64,000 bases of DNA from Bacillus pumilus. Its GTDB lineage: Bacteria > Bacillota > Bacilli > Bacillales > Bacillaceae. The notes beneath the pieces were generated by a model that saw nothing but the letters and a program-made list of their open reading frames with translations, searched no databases and was not told the DNA's origin. The position numbers were made by a program, and so were the translations under genes. The DNA is taken from contig MKZN01000002.1 in the NCBI GenBank assembly GCA_001938995.1, forward strand, positions 62,001 through 126,000, in the 5' to 3' direction. Shown piece after piece: positions 47,438 through 56,617 of the stretch. Position 1 is the stretch's first letter; every line of letters starts with the position of its first letter.

Positions 47438-48858
47438 TGCCGCTCCTCCTTTTGTTTCTTTTTCAACCAATCTCGAAATCTTTCTTTACTCGGAGCCGGC
47501 AGATCACGAATATCTGTCCAATTCTTTAAAGGCCCCATTCCTTTTGATATACTTCCATTTGTTGCCATTCGGTTCATCACGACAGGAGCAACCTTTGTGC
47601 CAAATTGGTAGATCTGCGGAGTCGATGCGCCCATTCCAAACATTTTCATCGCCATCAATTCAGCTTTGGGTGCCCTACCTTCTTTTTCTACGATGACCTG
47701 TCTATGTTTGATTAATAGTTCGTGGAGTGGAATTTTTACAGGGCAAGCATCCGTACAGGCTGCGCACAAACTTGACGCAAAAGGAAGCTCTTGGTAGTCA
47801 TCATAGCCGCCAAGAAGAGGCGAGAGAACAGCGCCAATCGGACCCGGGTAAATCGAACCGTACGAATGTCCGCCAACATGCCGGTAAACAGGACACACAT
47901 TGATACAGGCTGCGCACCGAATACATTGCAGAACGGGCTGAAAGGCTGTACCTAATATATTCGATCTCCCATTATCAACAATGACCAAATGAAACTCTTC
48001 TGGACCATCTCCCTCTTCTTCTTCTTTTGGCCCTACAACAGAAATATAACTTGTTAATTTTTGACCGACTGCACTGCGGCACAAAAGACCGACGAGTACA
48101 TCTAGTTCCTCCATTGTTGGGACAAGCCGCTCCATCCCCATAACAGCAATATGGGTCTTCGGAATCGCCGTAACAAGGTCTGCATTGCCTTCATTTGTGA
48201 CAAGACAAATCGATCCAGTATTGGCGATGGCAAAATTGCAGCCTGTTACTCCAATATCTGCTTCGAGGAATTTTTCTCGTAATATGGCTCTGACAAAGCG
48301 GGTCATGTCTTCAGGGGTGTCTGACATATCATACCCAAGCTTTTCATGAAACACTTCCCGTATTTGTTCCTTCGTCATGTGAAGAGCAGGTGCCACGATA
48401 TGTGAGGGCGGTTCATGGTCATCAACTTGCAGAATATATTCACCAAGATCACTTTCGATCACCTCGCAGCCGATCTCTTCAAGTGCTCGATTCAGTTCAA
48501 TTTCCTCTGTGACCATTGATTTAGATTTCACGATCTTTTTGGCCGCTTTTCTTTTCGCCACCCCTTGGATATACGCCGATGCCTCTTCCTTTGTTTTCGC
48601 AAAATAGACGTGACCTCCACGTTCACTCACATTTTCGCTTAACTGAAATAAATAATCATCAAGATGCGCGAGTGTATGCTGTCTGATTTCCTCGCCAAGT
48701 TCCCGCCACTTCTCCCAGTTGCCAAGCTCTTCGCTTGCTGTCATTCGCCTTTTGTAGAGTCGCTCCTGGGCCGAGGAAACAGCTCCTCTCATGACAGCAT
48801 CCTCAAGCCCTTCCCCTATTCGATCTTTAAAGCTCTTCTCCCCAATTTTCATACTCAT
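47434..48858 (-). CDS. lutB: Lactate utilization iron-sulphur protein LutB
   Basis: 474 aa. An N-terminal LUD domain (residues about 60-300) and two [4Fe-4S] motifs ([19 protein letters not shown] and [14 protein letters not shown]), followed by a C-terminal helical tail. It converts L-lactate to pyruvate with LutA and LutC, allowing growth on lactate and supporting biofilm metabolism. Confidence 0.96.
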   Translation of the reverse strand: MSMKIGEKSFKDRIGEGLEDAVMRGAVSSAQERLYKRRMTASEELGNWEKWRELGEEIRQHTLAHLDDYLFQLSENVSERGGHVYFAKTKEEASAYIQGVAKRKAAKKIVKSKSMVTEEIELNRALEEIGCEVIESDLGEYILQVDDHEPPSHIVAPALHMTKEQIREVFHEKLGYDMSDTPEDMTRFVRAILREKFLEADIGVTGCNFAIANTGSICLVTNEGNADLVTAIPKTHIAVMGMERLVPTMEELDVLVGLLCRSAVGQKLTSYISVVGPKEEEEGDGPEEFHLVIVDNGRSNILGTAFQPVLQCIRCAACINVCPVYRHVGGHSYGSIYPGPIGAVLSPLLGGYDDYQELPFASSLCAACTDACPVKIPLHELLIKHRQVIVEKEGRAPKAELMAMKMFGMGASTPQIYQFGTKVAPVVMNRMATNGSISKGMGPLKNWTDIRDLPAPSKERFRDWLKKKQKEERQ

Positions 48859-48875
48859 ATGACTTCCCCCTAGCG

Positions 48876-49592
48876 TCAGTGACTATTTAATACTTCTGCT
48901 ATATGCATCACCTTGATTGGTTTATTCAAACGGTCTATTCTTCCGCCGATATTCAGCAGGCATCCACAGTCCGCACCAATTAAATACTCAGCTTCAACTT
49001 CCTCTATACTCGTTACTTTTTCATCCACCATCTGCTCAGAAATCGGCATCATTTTCACTGAAAAGGTGCCGCCGAATCCGCAGCAATTCTCTGCCTTTGG
49101 CAAAGGGATCATGCTCAAGTCTTTGACATTTGATAATAATGTGAAAGGAGCATTCTTAATTCTAAGAAGTCTCGTCATGTGACAGGATGTATGATAAGTA
49201 CCTTTACCTTTGAGACGAGCCCCTACATCAGTTACATGTAAGATATCTACTATAAATTCCGTGAATTCATATGTTTTGGACGCTAAGGCCTCTGCCCGTG
49301 CCGACCACACTAGATCATCTTTTAAAAGACGAGGATACTCTAGAAACATCGCCTTGCAAGAGCCTGATGGCGTCACAACATATTCAGCTGATTCAAATGC
49401 TTTGATCATATTTTTTGCTGCTTTGATTGTTTCTTTTGTATAACCGCTGTTAAAGGCTGGCTGTCCGCAGCACACTTGTGCTTCTGGAAATTCAACTTCA
49501 ACCCCTAGCCGCTCTAGCACCTCGACTGTTGCCTTTCCTACATTCGGCTGTATTGTGTCAATTAAACAAGTCACAAACAAACTGACTTTCAT
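48876..49592 (-). CDS. lutA: Lactate utilization protein LutA
   Basis: 238 aa from the ATG at 49592 (AAGGGGAG upstream); the longer upstream frame is not supported. Two cysteine-rich CCG domains: [14 protein letters not shown] and [13 protein letters not shown], which bind the unusual iron-sulphur cluster seen in LutA and GlpC-like proteins. First gene of lutABC. The lactate permease gene is not in this window. Confidence 0.95.
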   Translation of the reverse strand: MKVSLFVTCLIDTIQPNVGKATVEVLERLGVEVEFPEAQVCCGQPAFNSGYTKETIKAAKNMIKAFESAEYVVTPSGSCKAMFLEYPRLLKDDLVWSARAEALASKTYEFTEFIVDILHVTDVGARLKGKGTYHTSCHMTRLLRIKNAPFTLLSNVKDLSMIPLPKAENCCGFGGTFSVKMMPISEQMVDEKVTSIEEVEAEYLIGADCGCLLNIGGRIDRLNKPIKVMHIAEVLNSH

Positions 49593-49736
49593 AAGCGAAC
49601 TCCCCTTCAATGGCGTGGTTATATTCGATCTGGTCATATGATGGTAAATAAATGTTTGTTTTTTCATTTTAATCCCAAATTTCAGAAAGTTCAATGTGGT
49701 GATATGTCTAAACTCGGATATCATGTACTGTTGTTC

Positions 49737-49766
49737 ATAAAAAAACGCCCTGATTTACAGGGCGTT
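49737..49766 (-). terminator. Terminator of the NmrA-like gene
   Basis: ACGCCCTG/CAGGGCGT (49745-49752 and 49758-49765), seven T's beyond on the minus strand. Confidence 0.85.
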
Positions 49767-49774
49767 CAGGACTG

Positions 49775-50626
49775 TTATTTAGATATTAATTCACGAATTC
49801 CTTCTTGAATTGGTGTAAGAGATCGGCCTAATAATCGTTCGAAATCATTACTTTCGACAGCTAAGGCACCATCACGAATTCCGCTTTGAATCTCCTTGAC
49901 AAACGGCACGACTTCTTTTGGTACACCACTTGATGCTAGCAATTCTCCATATGACTCCACAGACACCTGCTCCACCTTGATCTCTTGATCGTTCACTTCA
50001 CTGACGATTTGAGCAAGTTCCGTGTGTGTACGGAGCGGTCCTGATAGTTCATATATCTCTTGTTGATGCAAAGGAGTAATGAGGGCATTTGCCGCCGCTT
50101 CTGCGTAGTCATTTCTAGTCGCCCAGCCAACTTTCCCTTCACCAATAGGGCTTAAAAATGGTGCGCCGCTGACTGATGCCAGAATCGTGTCTTTTTCATT
50201 TTCTACATACCAATTGTTTCTTAAAAACACATAAGGGATACCAGAGGTCAAAATGACTTCTTCTGTTTTTGCGTGGTCATGAGCAAGGACAAGCTGACTC
50301 TCTCTAGCATTGACAACACTTGTATAAGCAATAAATGCCACATTTGCTGCTTTCGCCGCTTGGATGGCAGCCGTATGCTGCTGCACCCGGTCTCCATCAG
50401 CAGTTGATATGATCAAAAGACGATCAATTCCTTGAAATGCTGACGCAAGGTTATCTGGCTCAGTGAAGTCTCCCTTACGCACATCCACACCAGCTTCTTT
50501 CAAATGTAATGCTTTTTGCGGGTCACGAACGCTCACAGCTATTTGGTCAACCGATACTTTTTTTAGTAAATGTTGCACGACCAACGCTCCAAGTTGTCCT
50601 GTTGCTCCTGTCACTAATAATTTCAT
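49775..50626 (-). CDS. NmrA/QorB-like NAD(P)-binding reductase
   Basis: 283 aa from the ATG at 50626 behind GAGGAGGAC. Rossmann start LVTGATGQLGALVV (residues 4-17), IDRLLIISTADGDRVQQH, YVFLRNNWYVEN and NDYAEAAANAL typical of the NmrA-like/QorB (YtfG) group that reduce quinones or sense NADP. It lies behind an Rrf2 regulator gene on the same strand, which probably controls it in response to oxidants or electrophiles. Confidence 0.85.
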   Translation of the reverse strand: MKLLVTGATGQLGALVVQHLLKKVSVDQIAVSVRDPQKALHLKEAGVDVRKGDFTEPDNLASAFQGIDRLLIISTADGDRVQQHTAAIQAAKAANVAFIAYTSVVNARESQLVLAHDHAKTEEVILTSGIPYVFLRNNWYVENEKDTILASVSGAPFLSPIGEGKVGWATRNDYAEAAANALITPLHQQEIYELSGPLRTHTELAQIVSEVNDQEIKVEQVSVESYGELLASSGVPKEVVPFVKEIQSGIRDGALAVESNDFERLLGRSLTPIQEGIRELISK

Positions 50627-50744
50627 CTGTTTGTCCTCCTCATTGTTCAATATAACGGGGCTACTTGATATGATTCAAACAGCAAAAACACGTATCAGAT
50701 GGTGGGTATATCTCATTATAACCAGATCGATTACAACGAGCAGA

Positions 50745-50771
50745 ATAAAAAAAGCTCAGGCCTTGAGCTTC
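50745..50771 (-). terminator. Terminator of the Rrf2 gene
   Basis: AAGCTCA/TGAGCTT stem (50752-50758 and 50764-50770), seven T's on the minus strand. It would make the downstream reductase depend on another promoter or on read-through. Confidence 0.75.
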
Positions 50772-50773
50772 TT

Positions 50774-51187
50774 TTATTCTGCCTCTGTCAATAATTGCTT
50801 GATTGTCACTTGGCTTAAATGATGTTCAAGCGCTGACTGTGCTTCTTGGAGTTCATGGCGGAGTCGTTTATCCATGATTTGACCAATTGGACATGCGGTC
50901 ACAGGTTGATGAAAGTGGAATAACTGTTCATCCTCGGTCACATCCACAGCCTGGTACACTTCTAACAGCGTGATATCCTCTGCTGGTTTTTTTAAGTAAG
51001 CACCACCTACTCCGCGGCGAATCTCAATCAATCCTGCACGTTTGAGCATGGCCATCATCTTTCGAACAATGACCGGATTTGAATTGACGCTTTCTGCAAT
51101 AACATCACCCGTACATTCTCTTGGAACACCTGCAATAAATGACAAAATATGAACAGCAATTGAATACCTGCTGCTAATCTGTTTCAT
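50774..51187 (-). CDS. Rrf2-family transcriptional regulator
   Basis: 137 aa. Winged HTH (YSIAVHILSFIAG ... SVNSNPVIVRKMMAMLKRAGLIEIRRGVGGAYL, residues 8-66). Only one Cys in the sensor region (TACPIGQIM) instead of the three of IscR, as in YwnA/CymR-like members. It starts at 51187 behind a promoter with an overlapping operator. Likely autorepressor and controller of the reductase downstream. Confidence 0.9.
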   Translation of the reverse strand: MKQISSRYSIAVHILSFIAGVPRECTGDVIAESVNSNPVIVRKMMAMLKRAGLIEIRRGVGGAYLKKPAEDITLLEVYQAVDVTEDEQLFHFHQPVTACPIGQIMDKRLRHELQEAQSALEHHLSQVTIKQLLTEAE

Positions 51188-51199
51188 TCAATCACCACC

Positions 51200-51237
51200 G
51201 TTGTAATTAACATAGTTACAACTAGGCGGATTGTCAA
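51200..51237 (-). promoter_or_regulatory. Promoter and operator of the Rrf2 gene
   Basis: Minus strand TTGACA (51232-51237), 17 bp, TATGTT (51209-51214). An inverted repeat GTTGTAA...TTACAAC (51200-51206 and 51216-51222) covers the -10, as expected for autorepression. The -35 overlaps the end of the upstream VOC gene. Confidence 0.7.
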
Positions 51238-51707
51238 CTCTTAAACGGATTCTTCATTCTGTTCCAATCCCGATATGTCATCATATCATGCGCATCTGCT
51301 GTATCAAGATCAAGTGGCGCGATGCATTCAAGTAAATTTCCATCTGGGTCAAGAAAATAAATGGCGGCATGAAATTGAGGTGGATTATCAAGAACTAACG
51401 GTTGCTGCTCTTCCGAAAAACCAAACATCGGATGGATGTTGATGCCTTTTTGTATCAGCCATGATTTTACCTGTTCAATATGAGACGTCTCGATCTGAAA
51501 CGCCACATGACGTGTAGATGGATGATATGGAATAGCTGACATATCTGCCTTCCATAGTCCAAGCCAGCTCTTTCCTTTCTCAATCCATAAAAATGCAACT
51601 CGCTCATTCTCATACGCTAGTGTCAATTCTATTTTTTTGTAAAATTCGATAGAAGCCTTTAGATCACTAACTGGTAAATGGGCTTCATACAAACCTTTGA
51701 TCATCAT
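51234..51707 (-). CDS. Glyoxalase/VOC-family protein
   Basis: 157 aa with paired beta-alpha-beta modules (YEAHLPVSDLKASIEFYKKI, RHVAFQIETSHIEQVKSWL, AAIYFLDPDGNLLECIAPL). Metal ligand candidates are His10 and the late Glu. Members detoxify or bind small molecules; specificity cannot be told. Upstream of the Rrf2 gene on the same strand. Confidence 0.85.
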   Translation of the reverse strand: MMIKGLYEAHLPVSDLKASIEFYKKIELTLAYENERVAFLWIEKGKSWLGLWKADMSAIPYHPSTRHVAFQIETSHIEQVKSWLIQKGINIHPMFGFSEEQQPLVLDNPPQFHAAIYFLDPDGNLLECIAPLDLDTADAHDMMTYRDWNRMKNPFKS

Positions 51708-51810
51708 TCATATCACTCCTTTACTACCTTCTATTGTGCAGGAGCTGACGATAAAAAACCTCGGTATAACGATGTATTTTGCTCACTTCATTTGATTGAG
51801 ATCTCTGTAT

Positions 51811-51836
51811 GTTTGATCGATTCACGATGGGGGAAC
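51811..51836 (+). promoter_or_regulatory. Possible sigma-B promoter of ydaT
   Basis: GTTTGA (51811-51816) and GGGAAC (51831-51836) 14 bp apart, compared with the sigma-B consensus GTTTAA-N12-15-GGGWAT. ydaT is a known general-stress gene in B. subtilis. Confidence 0.5.
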
Positions 51837-51866
51837 GAGTTTACATAAAAGAAAGGAGCATTCAAC

Positions 51867-52310
51867 ATGCCTTGGACAATGAAAGATTATCCCGCTTCAT
51901 TTCAGTCGTTAGAAAAAACCATTCGAAAAAAAGCGCTTGAGATTACCAACAAAATGATACAGGAAGGCTACGACGATCATAGAGCCACCCCTATTGCGAT
52001 CAATCAGGCGAAGAAATGGAAACAGAACGCCACTCAGAAGGAAATTGAGGCGTTCTTATCGAGTGGATCTGTCACACCATCTAAAAAGAGTCGTTCCTCC
52101 AGACCAGAGCTCTTGGATCATGCGCAGCATGTAGTAAAACATAAAGAGGGCTGGGCGATTCAGACAGAAAAAGCGAAGCGTGCTAGTGATATCAAAGAGA
52201 CGAAACAAGCGGCAATTGCTCGCGCAAAAGATATTTCGTCCAAAAAGGGGACATCTGTCGTCATTCATCGAAAAGACGGCACAATTCAAGATGTCATAAA
52301 GCCGAAATAA
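51867..52310 (+). CDS. ydaT: General stress protein YdaT (DUF2188)
   Basis: 147 aa. The N-terminal part (MPWTMKDYPASFQSLEKTIRKKA, AINQAKKWKQNA) and the C-terminal DUF2188 (HVVKHKEGWAIQTEKAKRASDIKETKQAAI ... VVIHRKDGTIQDV) match YdaT. GAAAGGAGC precedes the ATG. Convergent with ku. Function unknown, linked to stress survival by the likely sigma-B promoter. Confidence 0.9.
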   Translation: MPWTMKDYPASFQSLEKTIRKKALEITNKMIQEGYDDHRATPIAINQAKKWKQNATQKEIEAFLSSGSVTPSKKSRSSRPELLDHAQHVVKHKEGWAIQTEKAKRASDIKETKQAAIARAKDISSKKGTSVVIHRKDGTIQDVIKPK

Positions 52311-52331
52311 GACCGCCGATTAAGCGGTCTT
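52309..52331. terminator. Bidirectional terminator between ydaT and ku
   Basis: AAGACCGC/GCGGTCTT perfect 8-bp stem overlapping the stops of both convergent genes. Confidence 0.65.
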
Positions 52332-53178
52332 ACGCATTCTTTTCTTTTTTTGTAGGAGCTTTTCTTTTCTTTTGGGCTGCCTTTTTGGTTTTTGCCGGTT
52401 TGGATCGGTCAATCGATGCCTGTAAGGCAGCCATCAAGTCAGTTACATTTGACGAAGGATCCTTTTTACCTGTCGTCTCTGGCTGAACGGTGTGTTCACC
52501 AGTTATTTTGTCTCCAATTAAATTCATCAGCTGTTCTCTGTATTCATCTTGATATGCCGCAGGATCAAAGGTGGTTGTCAGCTGCTCGATTAATAGAAGT
52601 GCTGTGTCTAACTCTTTCTTCACAATGTTCTCTTCTTTCGGAATGTTTGGTACATCTGAAACCTGTCTAATTTCGTCGGGGAAATGAATCGTTTCCATCA
52701 GCAAAATGTGTTCATAGCACCTTACGATGGCTAATTGCTCTTTAGAGCGAATGATGATTTTCGCTACACCGATTTTACCTGATTCTTGCAATGCTTTTCT
52801 TAGTAATGAATAAGCCTTGGCACCGCCTGAATCTGGTGATAAAAAATAACTTCTTTCATAATAAATAGGATCAATTTCCTCTATTTTGACAAAATCAATG
52901 ATTTCGACGGCTTTTTCTTCATTTTCTTTCCTCAGTCTTTCTAACTCTTCCCCATCCAATTCAATGAATTTATTCTTGGCATACTCATACGCCTTAACAA
53001 TCTGATCTGGAGCTACCTCTTCTCCGCAATTGGCACAAACTTTTTTATAGTTAATGGGCGTATGACACTCTTTATGCAGCTGCCTTAATTTAATATCTTT
53101 GTTTTCTGTAGCGGTAAACAATTTGACTGGAATATTCACCAGACCAAAGCTAATGCCGCCTTTCCATACTGTATGCAT
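52330..53178 (-). CDS. ku: DNA end-binding protein Ku
   Basis: 282 aa, the homodimeric bacterial Ku (YkoV) that encircles broken DNA ends and recruits LigD. WKGGISFGLVNIPVKLFTATE, YERSYFLSPDSGGAKAYSLLRKAL and LDTALLLIEQL are family motifs. It has a Lys-rich tail (SKPAKTKKAAQKKRKAPTKK) for DNA binding. Divergent from ligD, 103 bp apart. In B. subtilis both act in spore DNA repair. Confidence 0.95.
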   Translation of the reverse strand: MHTVWKGGISFGLVNIPVKLFTATENKDIKLRQLHKECHTPINYKKVCANCGEEVAPDQIVKAYEYAKNKFIELDGEELERLRKENEEKAVEIIDFVKIEEIDPIYYERSYFLSPDSGGAKAYSLLRKALQESGKIGVAKIIIRSKEQLAIVRCYEHILLMETIHFPDEIRQVSDVPNIPKEENIVKKELDTALLLIEQLTTTFDPAAYQDEYREQLMNLIGDKITGEHTVQPETTGKKDPSSNVTDLMAALQASIDRSKPAKTKKAAQKKRKAPTKKEKNA

Positions 53179-53281
53179 CCTAACGCCTCCGTTCTTTTCT
53201 CTTTACTATGTAATGTTTTCAAAAGACTTATGTATGTTTATGAAAATTTCATCCCAATCTAAGAATACATGATGCGAGGAA

Positions 53282-55162
53282 GTGACAAACCAAATGAAAC
53301 CGATGCGATTAACTTCTGCAAATGACATACCGATAGGAAACGACTGGTTATATGAATTGAAATATGATGGCTTTCGAGCGATTCTTGTGTGGGAAGAAGC
53401 CGAGATTCTTCTTGAGAGTAGAGCAGGTAAACGGTTAAATGAAGCATTCCCAGAAATCATTGAACAGTGCAAACAATTACAAGACCGAATAGCTTCTTAT
53501 TTACCACTGACATTTGATGGAGAGTTGGTCTTTTTACTGAGTGAACAAGAGAGCGATTTTGCGAAGGTGCAGCAAAGAGGAAGATTGAAAAACAAAAAAG
53601 CTATCCAAGTGCAATCCGAGCGGTTTCCATGTCATTTGATTGTGTTTGATGTATTGAGGAGCAGAGGCAAATCCATGATTGACTTACCGCTTAACATAAG
53701 AAAAGAATGGTTACAGCAAATGTTCCAAGAAGCAAAGCTCCCTTCTTCTGTACAGCTAGATCACCCTTCTTTAGTTCAAGTCATCCAAAGCCATCGCAGC
53801 CCTGGATACATGAAAGAACTCATGCTTACATACTTAGCAGAAGGACTCGTTGCCAAAAAGGCAGGGAGCAAATGGCATGACAATACACGCTCTAAAGAAT
53901 GGTTAAAAATCAAAAATTGGCGATTTGTGTCGGTGATTGTCACCCAATTTGATCATGACAATGGCTACTTCCAAGGGTGTATCTATCAAGATGATGCGCT
54001 ATTAGAGGTTGTCCAATTTAAGCATGGCTTTTCGAAAGAAGAAGAACATACCCTTCGTTCTTTATTCCAAACAAATGGACACCTTGTAGGTGCAGCGCAA
54101 TATGAACTGCCCCCATCTATTTGCGTTCGTATTGCTTGTATCTCTTTTGATGGATCAACATTAAGAGAACCCCGTTTTTCTTCGTTCTTATTCGATGAAG
54201 ATCCCTTAGCTTGTACATTTCAACAAATGTTAAAGCAGTTATATCCACTACCGTCCACGATGGAGGTTACTCATCCAGAGAAACCGATTGTGCCAGCACT
54301 TCACTTTAACAAATCAGATTACTTACTTTATTTGAGACAAGTGGCTCCCTACCTATTGCCTTTTTTACGGGAAAGACGGCTCACCTTAATTCGGTTTCCA
54401 CATGGCGCAGGTGGAGAAAGTTTTTATCAAAAATCGACGCCTGATTACGCACCTGATTTTGTTGTCACAGACCAAGTTCAAGATATTCCATATACCGTCT
54501 GTAATGACCCAAACACGCTACTTTGGCTTGGCAACCAGCTTGCTATGGAGTTTCATATTCCATTTGAAACAAGAGATACTGATTGTCCTACGGAAATTGT
54601 GTTTGACTTAGACCCACCATCTGTCAATGAATTTCACCTAGCCGTTGAAGCAGCTAAGCGAATTAAAGCACTTCTAGACGGGTTGAATCTGACAGCTTTT
54701 ATCAAAACGAGTGGCGGAAAAGGACTCCAACTCTACATTCCACTAAAGAAAAATGCGTTCACATATGAAGAAACCAGAGTATTTACAGCGTTTATATGTC
54801 AATTTTTATGTGAACAAGCACCCGATCTGTTTACACTGGAACGTCTTAAGAAAAACCGAGGCAGTCGTTTGTATTTAGATTACCTTCAGCATGATGCTGG
54901 AAAAACAATCATTGCCCCTTATTCCCCGAGAGGAAATGAGCAAGGACTTGTTGCAACACCACTTGAATGGAAAGAGCTGAATCATCAAAAGCTTCATCCA
55001 TCGATGTTTACCATGCCTGTTGTCATCCAGCGCTTAAAGGAAAAAGGTGATCCGTTTCGCCGAATGAGACATTTGATCAATGACGATTCGTTTACCCATG
55101 TATTGCACCGGCTTCAAGACATTTTACCAGCCGATAAGAAGATGGACATACGCGGTCACTAA
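53282..55162 (+). CDS. ligD: NHEJ ATP-dependent DNA ligase/polymerase LigD
   Basis: 626 aa, the two-domain Bacillus form (YkoU): ligase first (motif I lysine Lys27 in YELKYDGFR; LTFDGELVF; EGLVAKK; WLKIKNW), then the primase-type polymerase (about 325-610: IRFPHGAGGESFYQK, EIVFDLDPPS with the catalytic Asp pair, KTSGGKGLQLYIP). The nuclease domain of Mycobacterium LigD is absent, as in B. subtilis. The GTG start at 53282 aligns with the B. subtilis N-terminus. Confidence 0.95.
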   Translation: MTNQMKPMRLTSANDIPIGNDWLYELKYDGFRAILVWEEAEILLESRAGKRLNEAFPEIIEQCKQLQDRIASYLPLTFDGELVFLLSEQESDFAKVQQRGRLKNKKAIQVQSERFPCHLIVFDVLRSRGKSMIDLPLNIRKEWLQQMFQEAKLPSSVQLDHPSLVQVIQSHRSPGYMKELMLTYLAEGLVAKKAGSKWHDNTRSKEWLKIKNWRFVSVIVTQFDHDNGYFQGCIYQDDALLEVVQFKHGFSKEEEHTLRSLFQTNGHLVGAAQYELPPSICVRIACISFDGSTLREPRFSSFLFDEDPLACTFQQMLKQLYPLPSTMEVTHPEKPIVPALHFNKSDYLLYLRQVAPYLLPFLRERRLTLIRFPHGAGGESFYQKSTPDYAPDFVVTDQVQDIPYTVCNDPNTLLWLGNQLAMEFHIPFETRDTDCPTEIVFDLDPPSVNEFHLAVEAAKRIKALLDGLNLTAFIKTSGGKGLQLYIPLKKNAFTYEETRVFTAFICQFLCEQAPDLFTLERLKKNRGSRLYLDYLQHDAGKTIIAPYSPRGNEQGLVATPLEWKELNHQKLHPSMFTMPVVIQRLKEKGDPFRRMRHLINDDSFTHVLHRLQDILPADKKMDIRGH

Positions 55163-55196
55163 GCGTTACACTGATATATTAGATAGAACGAAAGGG

Positions 55197-55892
55197 ATGA
55201 CCATTTTGACCGCACATTCATTTCGACACATTGCTCTTCTCTTTTTATGTCTTTCCACAGGCATTGTGGATGTGATTGGCTATTTAAGCTTAGGGCATGT
55301 GTTTACAGCGAATATGACTGGTAATATTGTGCTACTTGGTGTTGCAGCAGGAAGTTCTTTGCAGCTCACTGCTATTCATTCTATAACCGCACTGAGCGGG
55401 TTTGTACTAGGTGTCTTACTTGCCATTGTAATTGGGAAAAAACACAAAAAAACGTTTTGGCCGCAAGCTGTCACACGCATTTTTGTCATGGAAGTCATCA
55501 TTTTGCTTCTCTTTGCGCTCATGACCATTATCCCCTATACACAGGGAGCCTATTTCATGCTCATCATTCTTTTAAGTATGGCGATGGGCATGCAGACAAC
55601 GGCCGCCCGTAAATTAAATGTGGCCGGCATTTCAACGACCGTTTTAACAAGTACCCTCGCTCATCTATTTGAAGAGTTCGCACAGCGCTTGTCAAATCGA
55701 GAACAAAGAAAAGCACCCATAGAGCAAGTCAACTGGATGCGAATCGGATCGATTGTCCTTTACTGCCTAGGTGCTGCATTAGCGGCATTCACAGATGCAT
55801 ACGATCCATTTATTATTATTTGGATTCCGATTTGTCTGCTTGTCGTGATCATACTCGTTGCCACACTCAAGCAATTGAATCAATTGAAATAG
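55197..55892 (+). CDS. DUF1275 (YoaK-family) membrane protein
   Basis: About 231 aa from the ATG at 55197 (GAAAGGG close by) or the TTG at 55206. Six helices with the family signature VFTANMTGNIVLLG and MAMGMQTTAARKLNVAGISTTVLTSTLAHL. Function unknown. Starts 34 bp after ligD on the same strand, so probably transcribed with it. Confidence 0.9.
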   Translation: MTILTAHSFRHIALLFLCLSTGIVDVIGYLSLGHVFTANMTGNIVLLGVAAGSSLQLTAIHSITALSGFVLGVLLAIVIGKKHKKTFWPQAVTRIFVMEVIILLLFALMTIIPYTQGAYFMLIILLSMAMGMQTTAARKLNVAGISTTVLTSTLAHLFEEFAQRLSNREQRKAPIEQVNWMRIGSIVLYCLGAALAAFTDAYDPFIIIWIPICLLVVIILVATLKQLNQLK

Positions 55893-55916
55893 CCTAACGA
55901 TGGACGGCTATTTCAA
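55884..55916. terminator. Terminator-like hairpin between convergent genes
   Basis: Perfect 11-bp stem TTGAAATAGCC/GGCTATTTCAA (55884-55894 and 55906-55916); few T's follow. Confidence 0.55.
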
Positions 55917-55925
55917 TGATTGGTT

Positions 55926-56153
55926 TTATCTCACATAAAAACCAGGAGGGTGTCCCGTGATAAATGTAGAGCCATACGGATATCCCGAAAATGTACCAAA
56001 TCCACCATACCCAGGGAAACCTCCTAATCCAGAAAACACACCAGGGCTTACATAATAACCCCCAAAGCCAACATGTGGGCCTACTGGTCCAATATGTGCC
56101 CCGCCTCCGCTAAAACCGCCTCCATGAAAACCGCCATGTACCCGTGAATACAT
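55926..56153 (-). CDS. Gly/Tyr/Phe-rich spore coat-like peptide
   Basis: 75 aa, nearly half Gly: SRVHGGFHGGGFSGGGAHIG, VSPGVFSGLGGFPGYGG, then GSTFITGHPPGFYVR. Composition resembles small Gly/Tyr-rich coat or crust proteins. The ATG is preceded by AAAGGTAGGTG, and a strong sigma-K promoter lies 30 bp upstream, so late mother-cell expression is expected. No named family. Confidence 0.65.
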   Translation of the reverse strand: MYSRVHGGFHGGGFSGGGAHIGPVGPHVGFGGYYVSPGVFSGLGGFPGYGGFGTFSGYPYGSTFITGHPPGFYVR

Positions 56154-56185
56154 ACAATCACCTACCTTTAAGATGTCGGTTACCT

Positions 56186-56214
56186 TATCATATGCATGAC
56201 AAATGGTACGGTGT
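56186..56214 (-). promoter_or_regulatory. Sigma-K promoter of the Gly-rich peptide gene
   Basis: Minus strand ACAC (56211-56214), 16 bp, CATATGATA (56186-56194): full match to CATANNNTA with an AC-containing -35. Confidence 0.7.
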
Positions 56215-56393
56215 TCCCCTTCTTTCTTTCCTTTCTATGTACAATAGACCAATTTGTTAAAATTTGAATGAAAAGTCCTGCAAATAAATAAAATAAGCAA
56301 AGAAAGGTGACCTTTTTAACTTGTTGCACCTCCCTAAGTTTATTTAGAATAATGGGGCAGGTAACAAATTTGCACACCCCCTTTGTTGCGAAT

Positions 56394-56432
56394 TCTTCTT
56401 ATTAAACGTTCTTAATGCGTTTAATAAGAAGA
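56394..56432. repeat. Perfect 15-bp inverted repeat
   Basis: TCTTCTTATTAAACG (56394-56408) and CGTTTAATAAGAAGA (56418-56432) around a 9-base loop. No T-run on either side. It lies between the phr terminator and the start region of the Gly-rich gene. Confidence 0.6.
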
Positions 56433-56449
56433 GCCTATATGATTCATAG

Positions 56450-56484
56450 CAAAAAACCCTTGCTGATCATAGTCAACAAGGGCA
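56450..56484 (-). terminator. Terminator of rap-phr
   Basis: Minus strand CCCTTG...CAAGGG (56457-56462 and 56477-56482) with an extended inner stem, then T6. Confidence 0.85.
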
Positions 56485-56502
56485 ATCATGATGGACAATA
56501 GG

Positions 56503-56616
56503 TTACCCACCAATAATTTTTTCTGCTACTTCAAATGAACCTACTGCGTTTTCAGTTAGAACAGCCGCAGCGATGGCTACACCCACTACTAGTAATACTT
56601 TTAATCCTGTTTTCAT
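56503..56616 (-). CDS. Phr signalling peptide precursor
   Basis: 37 aa: an export helix (LKVLLVVGVAIAAAVL) and a C-terminus SFEVAEKIIGG. The ending recalls PhrG (EKMIG); a mature peptide such as EKIIG or EKIIGG is likely. Its ATG lies one base after the rap stop codon, the usual rap-phr layout. The secreted peptide is imported by Opp and inhibits the Rap protein. Confidence 0.88.
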   Translation of the reverse strand: MKTGLKVLLVVGVAIAAAVLTENAVGSFEVAEKIIGG

Positions 56617-56617
56617 C

